From Adiantum capillus-veneris (lineage: Eukaryota > Streptophyta > Polypodiopsida > Polypodiales > Pteridaceae), in contig CM043950.1 of NCBI GenBank assembly GCA_014529385.2, forward strand, positions 75,807,435 to 75,871,434: a stretch of DNA of 64,000 bases, written 5' to 3'. Within the stretch, counting starts at the first letter, position 1. Each line of letters begins with the position of its first letter. Positions 1 through 10,995 of this stretch are shown piece after piece. The notes under the pieces are model-generated. The model worked only from the letters and a program-made list of their open reading frames with translations. It did no database searches and was not told the DNA's origin. The position numbers were made by a program, and so were the translations under genes.

Positions 1-1579
1 AGCCCTTTGACTGTTTTCCAAACTGGCATGCTGCACACACTTTATGCATACCATCCACCTTGAATTTGGGCAAACCTTTTACAATCTGTTTTGATTGCAT
101 GCTGCGCAATCTCTGCTCATTGACATGGCCAATGCGTTTGTGCCAAATGTCAACATCAGCCACAACACCTATGCCCTGTGCAAATAATGTAGCTTTTACC
201 TCAGGCATGTCTACATTCAGCGTAAACATTCTGCCCACACATTTGCCCTCTGTGATCAGCTTACAGCCATTCTGGAAATCTTCTACATAACAGCCATTTG
301 GATTGAAGCGAACCTGCAAACCCTGCTCAACCATTTGTCCAACAGAAACAAGACTCTTTGTAATGTTTGGGACATGAACTACATCTGCTAAGTACTTTGA
401 TTTCCCACTCTTCGTATTTAGAGGTATGTCCCCTACATGAGCAATGGGGTGAGCTGTGTCATCTCCTGTCTGCACATAGCCTAACACATCTGGTTTGCGC
501 ATATCTCTAAACCACTCTCCACGAGACGTCATGTGATTAGAGGCACCTGAATCCACATACCAAACATCATCTTGGGTGGAATTCTCTGCAGTCATTGTAT
601 TCATTACATGCTTCATAACAAACATGCGCTCATTTTTGCTGTCATCTGCATCTCTGCTAGTAGATGCATAGTTGCCCTGTTCTCTCTTTCCACTTGCTTT
701 TCCCTTTGGACATTCACGTGACATGTGACCTCTTTCACCACAAGTCCAACATTCTCTACTATCTGGAGTATGTTGCTGCTTGCTTGATCCTGCACCACGA
801 CCTCTTTGAATCCCCCTGCCTTGAGACTGGTTTCCCCTTTCACCTGTATTGTTTTGATTTGATTGACCTTCCAGAAATTGGCCCCTGCAACCCCTTGGGC
901 CTCGACCACGACCTCTACCTCTACCTCTGTTGGAGCTAGAATAGAAGGCCTGTTCAGAATTATTTCTACCATGAGAAGAAGATGTGTCAAGGTTCTTCTC
1001 CTCAAGAATAAGCATAGAAATCAAGTCTTGGAACACGGGGATGTCGTCTCTTGTATTCATGGAAGACCTAAAATGTACATACTCATCTCCTAGACCATCC
1101 AAGCATGCACAGAAAATGTCATCATCTTCCACTGAGACTTTAATAGATCCAAGAGCCTCAATGATACTCTTGATCTTCAAAGCATAATCATTGATGGAGA
1201 GGTTGTTCCTCTTAACCTGTTTTAGCTCCGACTTTAGTTGAAGCTTCCTGGCCTTGGTGTTCATCTCAAACACTCTGCCTAAGTTTCTCCATGCAATGGC
1301 GGGGGTTTCAGCATCCTGTAGATAGCCCATCATGCCATCTATGATGCTCATAGAAAGCCAATACATCACTTTGCTCTGGCCTTGTTGCCAGTCCCTCAAA
1401 GCTTTCCTTTGTTCTGCTGTAGCATTTGCCTCGGGAATCTCTGGTTCCTTTTCATTGTCTCCTTCTACATAGTCCCAATAACCTTTTCCTTTTAGGAAAT
1501 TTGTTATTATGAACTTCCATGCAGGGTAGTTATTTTTCTCAAGCTTCTCAGTAACAATCTAACTGAAACCGTCATACAT
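1..1579 (-). pseudogene. Ty1/copia gag-pol, 5' part (Copia-1)
   Basis: Read on the minus strand from an ATG near 1579 and running off the window at base 1. In order it shows a UBN2-type gag core (about 1010-1550), a Gly/Arg-rich stretch (about 800-950), a CCHC zinc knuckle (CWTCGERGHMSREC, about 715-757), an aspartic protease motif (VDSGASNHMT, about 530-560) and a GAG-pre-integrase finger (IWHKRIGH ... CAACQFGK, about 1-150). This order is diagnostic of copia polyproteins: gag packages the RNA and the protease matures the chain. An in-frame TAG lies only a few codons after the ATG (1559-1561), so this copy is probably dead. Integrase, RT and RNase H would lie left of the window. It is not the same family as Copia-2 (46-49 kb), because the pre-integrase residues differ clearly. 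Family assignment is firm; the exact start is less so. Confidence 0.85.
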
Positions 1580-1879
1580 CTTGAAGCACTAAGACAAAAA
1601 AGCTGCAATCTGCAAAAACCTGCAAATCTGTTGAGCCTGCTATCGTGGTACCTCTAACGCTTTCTACACTCAACGAGTGTCCACAATCAAGCGTACATAC
1701 AACCACTGTACTTGTACATTAAATCTCTGTATACTGCACTTTGGAGACCTGTTCAGAAACTTGTGCGAAAAACCCCTAAAAACAATTTCGCTGCGCGAGG
1801 CGCCTTCGGCATCTGGTCGTGGATTGCGAACGCAGGGATTGTGATGCTCTTGCTCTCTTAGCCTCTCTTGCCTGCACCA

Positions 1880-1892
1880 GGCTCTGATACCA
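1880..1892 (-). other. Primer-binding site, tRNA-iMet type (Copia-1)
   Basis: The minus strand reads TGGTATCAGAGCC, the classic plant copia primer site complementary to the 3' end of initiator tRNA-Met. It directly abuts the LTR edge at 1893, and the gag ATG follows about 300 bases downstream. Confidence 0.9.
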
Positions 1893-2081
1893 TGTAAAGA
1901 ATGAGGATGCAAGAGAGCTACACAAGACAAGCACAAAGCACACAGAGATGGAAAGCTTCTTCTTCTTCTTTACAGAAAAGAGAGTACAAAATGACTAAGT
2001 GCTAAAGCTGAAAAGTAGCATGAGGTCACTAAGTGTGAACTCGCTAGAAGCGTACTAGGCTGGCACTATAAGTGTAGTCCA
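1893..2081 (-). repeat. 5' LTR of Copia-1 (outer edge uncertain)
   Basis: On the minus strand the LTR ends ...TTCTTTACA immediately before the primer site. The outer end is placed near 2081 (TGGACTACAC...) because Gypsy-C coding homology is lost there. An LTR of about 190 bp is short but within the copia range. Its partner LTR would lie outside the window, so neither length nor target duplication can be verified. Confidence 0.5.
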
Positions 2082-2871
2082 CCCAGCTGTAGAATCACTG
2101 GCAGAGATCCTCCGTGTCGGTCACCTAACGCGCCAGTGAGTAAATGCCGTAAGCGGCCAAGACCCGTAGTGGATGCCAGCTCAAGGTGTAGAGCTCGACA
2201 TCTCAACAAGATACCCATGCTAATCTTTTCATTGAGGAGTTCTATTAACTTTGGCAAATGTGCTTTTGGAACCGGAATTGGGCGTAGATTCCACGTTACA
2301 TGAGGGATAGTGAAGATCACCATAGGTGCAACAGCATTATGATCACCACACCCTATCTCATGTGTCTGGAAAGCAAAAGCCTTACCATGTCTTGAAAGCA
2401 TTTCTTCTTCTCTTCTTCTGTTAAAAACTCTTCACGACCAACTTTTATCTCTTTTAGGGATTCCATTGTGAACTTGTGTCCAATTCTTTTTGGATCCCTG
2501 AGACTCGGCTGCAAAGAAGCTTGTTCTAGCTTTCTCCTGCAATCTGATGGTAAAGGTAAGGCCATTGGTCTCACTTTCTTTGCCACCATTCTGTACTTGG
2601 TCTCCACATGCACTTTTTGTCCTTCATTAGCATTGAAATATTTTTTATCTTCAAAAGACTCAATCACATCATACATTTCCATAGAGCATACTTCGACAAT
2701 GTGGGTTCCATCTTGCATGTTAGAGTCCATTATAGCCTCGAGCTCAAGCATAGTATCTACATGAGAAACTTGTTCAAAGAAATCTGAAATGCATTCACTA
2801 TCCTCTATGAAACCATTTTCTTTCATGTATTTATGTACACTATATACATATTTTCGTGCACTTCTTTTCAT
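2082..2871 (-). pseudogene. Gypsy-C pol: linker and start of reverse transcriptase
   Basis: Two overlapping minus frames, 2353-2871 and 2066-2401, are joined by a frameshift near 2400. The first is a charged linker ending in a lysine-rich stretch. The second carries RHGKAFAFQTHEIGC followed by MVIFTIPHVTWNLRPIPVP, which resembles the segment just before RT palm motif 1 in plant and fungal gypsy-like polyproteins. Recognisable RT sequence stops after about 60 residues, near the Copia-1 LTR, so the rest of pol was either displaced beyond Copia-1 or lost. It lies downstream of the protease at 2997-3473 in the same orientation. Confidence 0.6.
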
Positions 2872-2996
2872 ATCCTCAATCTTGATAAAACATACTGACC
2901 CACGCTCTGTTAATCCCTGGAAACCTGTAGGAAAATCTTCTTCTCACTTTGGGTGAGGCAAGAATCCTTTTCTTCTTGTACCATTGCAATCCCGCT

Positions 2997-3473
2997 TCAC
3001 AATGGTACATGGCCAAAACCCCTTGTCTCCATGTACTCTTTGAACTCTTTGTTCACTTTTGGTAGAGGATACTCACGAAGATTATTGTGGTTCCTCTCGT
3101 GATTCACACACACAGTAAAAAATTGAACAGCTCGCTTCCCATCTCTTGTCTTTACCCTAGCATAAGGAGAGCCATCATCCAAGACCTTTGTTTCCATGCA
3201 AACGGCTGTGATGTATGGCTGCCCAAGGATAAGAGGATAGGTAGACATCTCCTGCACAAAGAATTTTTGCTCATCCTTCACATTACCAATCATCACTTTC
3301 ACATTTGGACAAGCCCCATATAGCTCCCCTGATGAGTTATTTGCGGCTCTAATCATCCACCCATGGTCTGTATCTATCGGCCACTTACCCTTCATGTAAA
3401 GACTCTTGGACATAAGATTGATCTCAGAGCCATGATCTATCAATGCAACATATGGCTCCTCAAGATCACCCAC
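2997..3473 (-). pseudogene. Gypsy-C retropepsin-like aspartic protease
   Basis: A 158-residue frame with the retropepsin core ALIDHGSEINLMS near its N-terminus and a second conserved strand YPLILGQPYI about 60 residues later, where family members have ILGxP/W. The catalytic triplet normally written D-S/T-G reads D-H-G here, a possible loss-of-function change. It sits between the gag-like frames (3759-4919) and the RT start (2082-2871), as expected for a gypsy gag-pol. Stops in the flanking linker separate it from gag. Confidence 0.7.
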
Positions 3474-3758
3474 CTTGACTTAAGTTTCTGTTGTAGCTCT
3501 TGCCCCATGACTTTTGGAGTAGTGGCTTTTATAGGAGGCTTCATCTTCATCATCATCATCTGCAAATCAAGCATGTGCATCTCTTCGAGAAGACTGGTAG
3601 CATCCTACCACACTGTCATCGCAATCACTCTCTTGGACATGTATTACATGTGCCTTAAGTGAGAATCGAGAGGGTCATCCCAACCTGCTGTATGGCATAT
3701 GCAATCACCAGATTCATGTAATACCTGTTTTTAGTTTCCTTCGCTTTTTCGGCTGAGG

Positions 3759-4919
3759 CTATTGCATATGGCCACAAGCTATCAACCTCCTCAAAATCAT
3801 CTTTAGCACTTTCTTTGGAATTTGCTCTATCTTTGCCCCATAGGTAACAACCTTCACTGCAGAAATAGCATGATTAGTTACCATATCCTCCACTAACTTC
3901 CGCATACCTCCTTTTCCAAAGTTAGTTCCTAATGGCATACCTGTCTCCCGCAGATGGATCTTGCCATCCTTAAAAAAACACAAGATCTCTTTTTAACGCA
4001 TCACTAAAGCTATGACAATCCCTTCTTCCATGGTCTGCGCCATCACAACATATGCATCTGTGCACAAATCCTTGTTTGCTTTGGGATTTTTGTCCTGCAG
4101 AGTAGGTTGTCCTTTCTCTTCAAGCCTTGTTAGCTTTAATTTCATTTCTCGCATGCCCTTAACAAGCTCATCAAGCATTGAATTATCACCTTTTGTACTC
4201 ACAACAGCAGGCTTTGGTGGAATCTCTGACGTTCTAGGAGGAGAGGTAGTACCAATCACCACCATCTTGTCCCTACAACGTTGCCTCTTAGCAAGAAATG
4301 AGACCGCGTCTTCAACCTCTTTCCACTCAGCCTTTAGACCCTGTTATGTATTCTTGTCTTCAAGGAGTAGCTCTAGCTTTTCTTGGAGCTCATGACCTGC
4401 AGCTTGAAGGAACAATTCGGTCTTTTCACTATCCAAAGTGGCTCGCTTTGTTCCTGACAGCTGAGCATAGTGCCGCTCAAACTCTCTCAACAGTTCGGTG
4501 ATGGAAAGTCTTTCTTTTGGCTTTGCAACCCATTCCAAAAAGGTCCTTTTTGTAACCCTTTCAGATTCCTCCATGAAGTATTCCTCCTTTAGGGATAATT
4601 TAAATTGCTCCCAACCTTCTCCATGCTCCTCCCTGATTCCCCTTACCTGGTCTCTAATCTGGGGACCACAACAAGCTCAAAACTACGAATCATGTCCAGC
4701 TCTGGAACCTGTTGTAGCTTTATCTCCTTTACATAACCACAAAAAAACTTTGTGACATCTTTACCTTCAAATTGGTCCATTGTTCACAATAGCTTGAAGG
4801 ACTTTGGTTGTTGACACCTCCCTTCTTTCTGCAGCCTGTTGTTGTTGCACGGCAAATGCTTGAAACATTTGCATTGTGCCTTGATCAAAATGTATGCATG
4901 GTTGCTCTTGCTAATCCAT
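3759..4919 (-). pseudogene. Gypsy-C gag remnant
   Basis: A chain of minus-strand fragments: a Gln-rich N-terminal piece from an ATG near 4919 (broken at once by a TAG), a capsid-like helical piece (4344-4574, with FLEWVAKPKERLSITELL), a spacer (3993-4265) and a C-terminal piece (3759-3983, with CFFKDGKIHLRETGMPLGTNF). Their order and spacing, and their position between the primer site at 4983 and the protease at 2997, identify them as a decayed gag. At least three stops or frameshifts are visible. The capsid fold is inferred from position and composition, not from a conserved motif. Confidence 0.6.
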
Positions 4920-4982
4920 AGATTTACTTATTTGTAATTAAACCTTTCAAAACAAGTATTTGAACCCCCACCCCAGCTGCTT

Positions 4983-4998
4983 CATGTCAGGTTCACCA
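4983..4998 (-). other. Putative primer-binding site of Gypsy-C
   Basis: The minus strand reads TGGTGAACCTGACATG, beginning with the TGG expected opposite a tRNA CCA end and lying 4 bases from a TG...CA-type LTR edge (5003). The matching tRNA was not identified. Confidence 0.5.
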
Positions 4999-5002
4999 GA
5001 AA

Positions 5003-5829
5003 TGTTGGAATGTGTGCGGTCTAGCTGGGAAGGTGCAAAACCTTTGGCTGTGAGAGTTCGTGATGAGAGTCACAAACACTTTGTGAAAAAGCAATTGCGG
5101 AGAATCACTAACCCTCTTTCTAAGGGTGACAGAAAATCTAAGAGCGTTCGTGATAGCAAAGTCACAAACCCTCTTTCCTATCGTGCTTTGAGTCTGCTTG
5201 TTTTCGTAGTCGAGATTATGATGAGAGGATCACCAAATCACATTCAATTTCACTTAAAAATACCATTGAAAAACACTAAAGTATCAGCCATGAAACCTTG
5301 ATGCTCATACAAGCACAATTCTCAATCAAAACCCAAACCTCTTTCATGGTATCATGTAGCCTTCCCTCAATTACATATTCATAACATCAAAGGAATGCTC
5401 GAGCTTCCACCTTCACGAAGACAATTTTCTGATTTTGCAGAGATTTATGAGCTTCTAAAGTGAAGACCACACACCATTTTGCTAAGGGAAAACCCTAATT
5501 CACTCCCTCACAAGCTCAGATACAAGTTTGCGAAGAGGCGGGACTGTAGCACACATAGATTGGGCAACCATGGAAGCTATTGCACAGTAGAGAAAAATTT
5601 CTGGTCTTTTCTATAAAAATCCCCCTGCTCTCTCTTCCCCACGGAAATATCAGCTGATGTGTCAATTTTTGGGCCATTTTTCCACTTTGGACCAAAACTA
5701 GGTCATTTTCAGCTCATTTTTTACCCGAAAAGTGCCACTTTTTATGCGAAAAATCCCAAACAAAGTCAAAAAAATCCCTAAATTTTCCGTAAGTATACCA
5801 TTTTGGGTCACTTTCCATGCAATTCTACA
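5003..5829 (-). repeat. 5' LTR of Gypsy-C
   Basis: On the plus strand it starts TGTTGGAATG next to the primer site and is proposed to end ...AATTCTACA at 5829, giving short inverted ends (TGT...ACA). The stretch has no reading frame of note. It contains a direct repeat around a 'gagagttcgtgatgag/agagcgttcgtgatagc' pair followed by 'aaccctctttc' (5045-5185). The right edge is a best guess, since no second LTR copy is present for alignment. Confidence 0.45.
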
Positions 5830-5889
5830 ACGGCGCCTGTTAGCTACTATTTTTGGCAGTTTTTACCCGCATATCTCTTTATAGGTGAG

Positions 5890-6165
5890 ATGAGTGTGCC
5901 ACCATGAAACACTTGGAATATGTACATTGTCAAACCAAATTAAGCATCTAATCAAGTGGAAAAGCATGCAAATGCGCCACATCCAGGGCCACGACTCCCC
6001 GGATAGGTATGTACATGATAATGACCGTAGTAGACGCTTCAACATATATCACAATATGTACATGATTGCTTTTATTTGCATACATCGAGAAGTGTCAAGA
6101 GTGAGGTGAATGTTCTTATTTCACACTATGTACGTGCCATGGCATGACAACGTGCCCTCTTTTGG
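5890..6165 (+). pseudogene. Possible Helitron helicase fragment (weak)
   Basis: A plus-strand frame (5894-6109) contains IQGHDSPDRYVHDND followed by a hydrophobic stretch. It loosely resembles the YKYIxKGHD region that follows the N-terminal domain of plant Helitron replication-helicases. It lies between the Gypsy-C LTR and the left end of element A', in the opposite orientation to the clear Helitron at 10996-12560. One short motif is the only evidence. Confidence 0.2.
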
Positions 6166-6880
6166 AGGTCGTCCAAATTGCCAAAATTAGTATGACACCA
6201 TGACATTGCGACGAACAAACGCCCACTTCAACCTTCAATATCTCCCTGATCCGGGCTCGGATTCATGAGCCGTGACTTCTTGTGGCCTTCCCATGCCGCA
6301 TGTGTTTGCCTTCACTTGATGCATATAAGACGTGCAGACTCTAGTGAGGACCTTAAAACTCCAAATGGCATGCATACCGAGGCGGCCTATAACTGACATA
6401 TACCTGGCCCCCGGCAAAATTGCAAAGCCTCGTATCTTGATATCCGTAACTTGGATCGCCAATCTGAAAACACCAATAGGCTCCATATTCAAGCTCTACA
6501 CATGAACCCATTGAAACTCGCTCAGACTACTTGGCACCACCTGCCCTGCTTGTCTCAAATCTGCAATGCACTGCACCTTCAAACTCAAATATCTTGGGTT
6601 CTGTAGCTTTGTTTGACGAGTCATCTGGTCCTGCTCCTTTAGCAACTAAAGATCTACATTTCTAGGTAGAAGTATTGCACCTTGAACCTCCTTCATCTAC
6701 CACCCAAATTGGACCTTCTTGGAGCCCTTCTTGGCCCATAAACCGCATCAGCCATACACATCCGCTACTAACTGTTTGCCCAAGATCTTTGTAGCTGCTC
6801 CTCCCCTTTGTCATGCATCTACTAGCTTGCACATACTTGCCCATGCCATTTTCTATGATTGACCAACTTTGGCTGCACCA
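6165..6880 (-). repeat. 3' LTR of A' (truncated)
   Basis: On the minus strand it begins TGGTGCAGCCAAAG at 6880 and matches the 5' LTR 10310-10995 along its length (shared blocks such as gtccaaattgccaaaatta and ccttcttggcc.ataaac). Homology stops near 6165, so roughly two thirds of the LTR is missing. The segment ACGTG at 6152-6156 equals the five bases outside the 5' LTR (10996-11000), a possible target duplication. Confidence 0.7.
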
Positions 6881-6934
6881 TCATTGCCGACCCCCTGGTT
6901 GAACATTTATGTTCAGCCAAAAAAGAGCTTTATT
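6881..6934 (-). promoter_or_regulatory. Polypurine tract, hairpin and AATAAA before the 3' LTR of A'
   Basis: Read on the minus strand: AATAAA (6929-6934), an inverted repeat with 10-base arms around a 2-base loop (6897-6918, one arm mismatch), then a purine-rich tract CAGGGGGTCGGCAATGA (6881-6897) abutting the LTR. The same order occurs in Gypsy-A (44169-44221). The purine tract is the expected plus-strand primer. The role of the hairpin is unknown. Confidence 0.6.
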
Positions 6935-7073
6935 CCAATACTATCTGCACAAAGTTGGCAAACAATATCAGCAAACCAAAACCATTTATAAATAGTTTTA
7001 TTCAGCCTATTGTCAAACCTCGAGTGAGCTGCCCCACCCCCTGCATCACATAGCCTCCGCTTGGATCAAAAAC

Positions 7074-8287
7074 CTACCATTGGTGTCTTCCACCCATTTG
7101 TAACTGCCTACCATAGTGATGTACCCTGGCACATATCCCATCATCTATGTATACTGCCCATGGTCTGCCTTGAGCACTCCATGCATTCACCCGCAAACAA
7201 CCCACTACATACCAAGTAACACCAAGCATACCATTATCCAAGAAAAATGTACGTGACAACACATTTGAGCACATGGATAACCCTCCCTCGCATCCATGTA
7301 AAGTGGAGGCCTCATCCATAGACCCCTACAGCTGTTGAACCATCCACTACACCACATTATCACCACACTCACAACCATAGCTCACATACCTCATTTGAAG
7401 CAAAGATACCCCCTAGGATTCTCCTTTATCCAGCACTGCAAATTCCTACTGCATTGGAATCTCCACCATCTTTGGCAAACAACCTCCTCTTCACTAGCAA
7501 TATATGCGATCTAGCATCATCAGTCCCTTCTACTACAACCAACTGCTCCTCAATGTCAATCTACTCCACTTGATCATCATCTTCAACTTGTCGCACCTCA
7601 ATCTCCTCTTCTATCACTGCATTATGCCCTACCAACGTAGAGAGAAACTATCCCCACACTGCATCCTCTTAGTCATCATCCATAGGTAGGACCACTTCAT
7701 CCCTTGTGGCAATAAGAATCTACACCATTTCTATCCGCATACCTCAATTGGTGGGCATAGACTCCTCCATTTGGTTTCCCTTAAGCATAATGGCTTGCTC
7801 TATTCCCTACTCTTCTTGAACATTGGCTATCACTATATCATCAAACACATAATAAGGAAGCTTTATCTTTACCACCTCAGGTTCATCAGACTCCATTTCC
7901 TTGCCATAGAATATGGAATCATTTCTCTATCCTCTTCACTTGTCTCCCAGCAACTCAAGCTTGTATCTTCTTCATCAAAGGCATCATATACCGACTCTGT
8001 ATCAGCATCTCCATCTGCTTGCTTCTCTGCAAAAGCTTGATTATCTCCATGGCCTTGCACACTTTCTTCATCCACTTATGGATCCTCAGTATATGCAACC
8101 TGATTGCACTCTGCTACATTTTCATACAAGCTTTCCACAAGAACATGCTTTACCTCTTTAATCTGCTCTAGAACCTCATTATTTGCTACTGCTTTTGCCC
8201 CCTGGTTCCCTTCAACATGGGGCTTCTCCTCGTTGACAAGCTCGTCCACCATCGGCACAGGCACATCATAAACTAGAACCTCCAAGA
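7074..8287 (-). pseudogene. Degenerate internal region of A'
   Basis: Several short minus frames (7074-7319, 7869-8075, 8076-8297) with an acidic composition, interrupted by many stops, lie between the gag remnant and the 3' LTR. The acidic frame 7869-8075 could be the C-terminal tail of gag or a spacer. I recognise no enzyme motif (no DSG, no YxDD or FxDD, no DDE block). Confidence 0.35.
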
Positions 8288-8958
8288 TCATAACCAACCA
8301 TAGGCCTTACCTCCATTGGCGATCTGCACTTCAAACAATTGGTACTGGCGGTGGACCAAAGAGCACTCCACTACTGCTTCAATAGGCATATAAAGCTTCA
8401 ACATGCCCAGCTCCAGCTTCCACTTTACCTCTTGGATCTTCATCTTGGCCAGATAGACCATGTATTTATAGGTATCCGCACCGTACTCCACCTTTTCTAT
8501 GATCTTCAGATACAAGCACTCTAATAGCTTTGACAACTTTAGATATTGCTTTCTTTTTACTCTGGTAGCAATCTCTAACTGCTTCCAAAAGGCTTCAAAC
8601 TACACAAGAAAAATGAAAAAATGTTTATTTACATCCTAGCGTACTGCCTTAAGCTTTCCACCAGCTTATTTCGGAATAACCACCAAACTACTTTAAAACC
8701 TAACTCTACACCTTTTGTCATGAACTTTGATCACTGCTCTTTAAACCATCAAACCAAATCATGGCCCATCCGTGCATCAGCAACGGTATTGTCTGCAACT
8801 TTTCCACATCCATCAACATGGTATCGATAGCAGCTAAAACTCAAATCTACTGACCAATCTTCAAGATCTTCAACACCCATAAATATGGGGCCAAAACTTG
8901 GCTCCACCATCTCAATCATCTTTGAAATCGACCACCGAACACTTCGACCATCCGCCAA
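8288..8958 (-). pseudogene. Gag remnant of A', related to Gypsy-A gag
   Basis: Frame 8749-8958 contains GPIFMGVEDLEDWSVDL, which lines up with GPIFTCEENPDEWVADF at the N-terminus of the Gypsy-A gag (38160-38215). Frame 8288-8536 contains KLLECLYLKIIEKVEY...LAKMKIQEVKWKLE, lining up with KFMACLHHKVREKVDF...IAKAKRRKIKKKIE of Gypsy-A. The spacing between the two blocks is also similar. The part between them is frameshifted, and no zinc knuckle was found. Confidence 0.65.
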
Positions 8959-9014
8959 CCTCTTTGTCTGCTTTCAAGAATCACTTCAAACTTCCAATAT
9001 GAGCATGAGATATC

Positions 9015-9032
9015 TCCTCGGTTGAGGCATTA
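9015..9032 (-). other. Decayed primer-binding site of A'
   Basis: Minus strand TAATGCCTCAACCGAGGA, separated from the LTR end by TCTTC, matches the Gypsy-A site TGGTGCCCCCACGGAGGA (38071-38088), which has the same TCTTC spacer. The leading TGG has become TAA. Confidence 0.65.
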
Positions 9033-9037
9033 GAAGA

Positions 9038-10995
9038 TGGAGAGGGGAAAAGGGGAACACACCCATAACACAACACAATGCCTCGCTATAGCCCAAGGTT
9101 TACACAACACCCTAATCCACTAGAGTTCACCTTGAAAGCTCAACAATATCCGCAAACAAACCACCATTTTCACATGACCATACACACACACACACACACA
9201 CACACATTGCAACGTACTGCACTAGCCCAAGAATCCTAGTCTTCTCAACGCACAGTCTTCCACGTTCACATAGCCTCTCTCTATCTCTCTTGCACGTCAC
9301 ACCATGGGGGGGGTACACACACCGACACACATCCAAAAACACATGCACACAAGTAGAGAAGAGAAGCGGGGAGGGGGAATCGATGCAATAAGACATCAAT
9401 GATGGCTTTACCAGCATCAACACAAACCTTTATAGTCATATTCCAAGCCGACACAATCCTCGACAACATCTTTTGGCTCCAATGGCCACCTCGGCAAACA
9501 AATCCCTCCATCATCCAAAAGCCATTTCAAAATCATGTGCATCTCCTTTTATAGGGGTTACTAAAGACCAAAAAAGGAAAAAAAATTAGCTCCTTAGCTT
9601 GTGCAGTTCAACTTGAGCCCTTTATAACATTTTGCATGCACTACATACACTTGGCCTTACCATTTTTAGCAACCTTTGCATGAGCTCAACACATAACCAC
9701 AATCTCTCATGAATTGCCTCTTGGACATCAGTCTGGTCTCTCTTTTGGATCCTCTGCTTCACCATCACGGGATGGTCCCCGAAGCACTAGCGAGGCGTCT
9801 AGTGGGGGCTCCCCCTTCTTTCAAAACCTTGGCCCAAGGTAGGCGCATGACCAAAAAAATTTGGGATGCCATGTCATCATGCCATGTCATCATGCCATGT
9901 TCACCACTGCTTGTGGGAGTGCCACCCACTACAACCACTATGTCGTCTCTGTCATCCAAAATTGGTTGTGGCAGCCATCTAGTGCCACGCACGCAGCACC
10001 CACGGGATGAGCACCATCGCTACAAGATCAAGAGGAGCTCTTTCTCCTCGTTACAAACCCAAAGTGTCCCATCGCCCAATCCATATTCCTTGAGTTTTGG
10101 CACACGAATTGTGCATGTGGGATATAGGATCCACCACGTGGTGGCACACCATGACCCCCCTCTATGAACTCCAAAACTTCATAGAAAATCTCTAAACAAA
10201 ACTTTTGTCCTATGCCACTTTAGTGCTTCACCATTTGCTGCTCAAGAATCCATTGCCCAAGGTGAAAACTCCACCCAATTTCCTCAGTTCGCGGTTTTGC
10301 TTCTCCCTGTACTTGTCCAAATTGCCAAAATTAGTCTAGCACCATAACATCGAGAACAAATGTCAATTTCAATCTACAACATCTCTCGAAATCGGGATCC
10401 GATTGACAATCCGTGACTTCCTCTCGCCTTCCCTTGCTGAATATAATACATACAAACCCTGGCGAGGACCTCAAACTCCAACTGGCACGTATACCAAGAC
10501 GGCCTAGTTGACACGTACCTAGTCCCCGACAAAATTGCAAAGCCTTGCATCTTGATATCCATAACTCGGTTTGCCAATCAAAAAAGACCAATAGGCTCCA
10601 TAATTCAAGCACTACGCATCTATCCACTGAAATTGGCTCAGACTACCTAGCACCACCTACCCTGCTTGTCTCATATTTACAATGCACTGCACCTTCAAAT
10701 TCAAATATATTGGGTTCCATAGCTCTATTTGATGAACCGTCTAGTCTTGCTCCTTCAGCAACTCAAGCTCTACATTTTCACGCAAAAAGAGTGCATCTTC
10801 AGTCTCCTTCATTTGGCACCCAAATTGGACCTTTCTAGAGCCCTTCTTGGCCTATAAACGCATCAACCATACACATCCACTGCTACCTGTCTGCCTAGGA
10901 TCTTTGTAGCTGCTACTCCCCTTTGTCATGCATCTGCTAGCTTGCATATACCTTCCCATTCCATCTTCTATGGTTGGCCAACTTTGGCTGCACCA
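9038..10995 (-). repeat. 5' LTR of A'
   Basis: Starts on the minus strand TGGTGCAGCCAAAG (10995) and ends ...CCCCTCTCCA (9038), the same end sequences as Gypsy-A. Near its 3' end it holds a CTATAG TATA-like box (about 9090), a (CA)n tract (about 9183-9207) and G/T-rich sequence, each with a counterpart in the Gypsy-A LTR. Small frames in it (9127-9514, 9709-10167) are composition-driven and show no protein motif. Confidence 0.75.

Larger units (their letters stand above)
6165..10995 (-). mobile_element. Non-autonomous gypsy element A' (long LTRs, gag only)
   Basis: A minus-strand element with its 5' LTR at 9038-10995, primer site at 9015-9032, a gag remnant at 8288-8958, a hairpin/polypurine block at 6881-6934 and a 3' LTR ending at 6880. 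The two LTR copies align from their shared start (TGGTGCAGCCAAAG) for about 700 bases. The internal region is only about 2.1 kb, and no protease, RT or integrase was found in it, so the element would need enzymes from a relative. Gypsy-A at 36360-45956 is such a relative, sharing LTR ends, primer site and gag. The element lies directly against a Helitron domain at 10996. Confidence 0.75.

Noticed and set aside
613-1005. 130-codon minus frame in Copia-1
   Set aside because: It is a shifted reading of the gag zinc-knuckle region; the genuine frame carries the CCHC motif.
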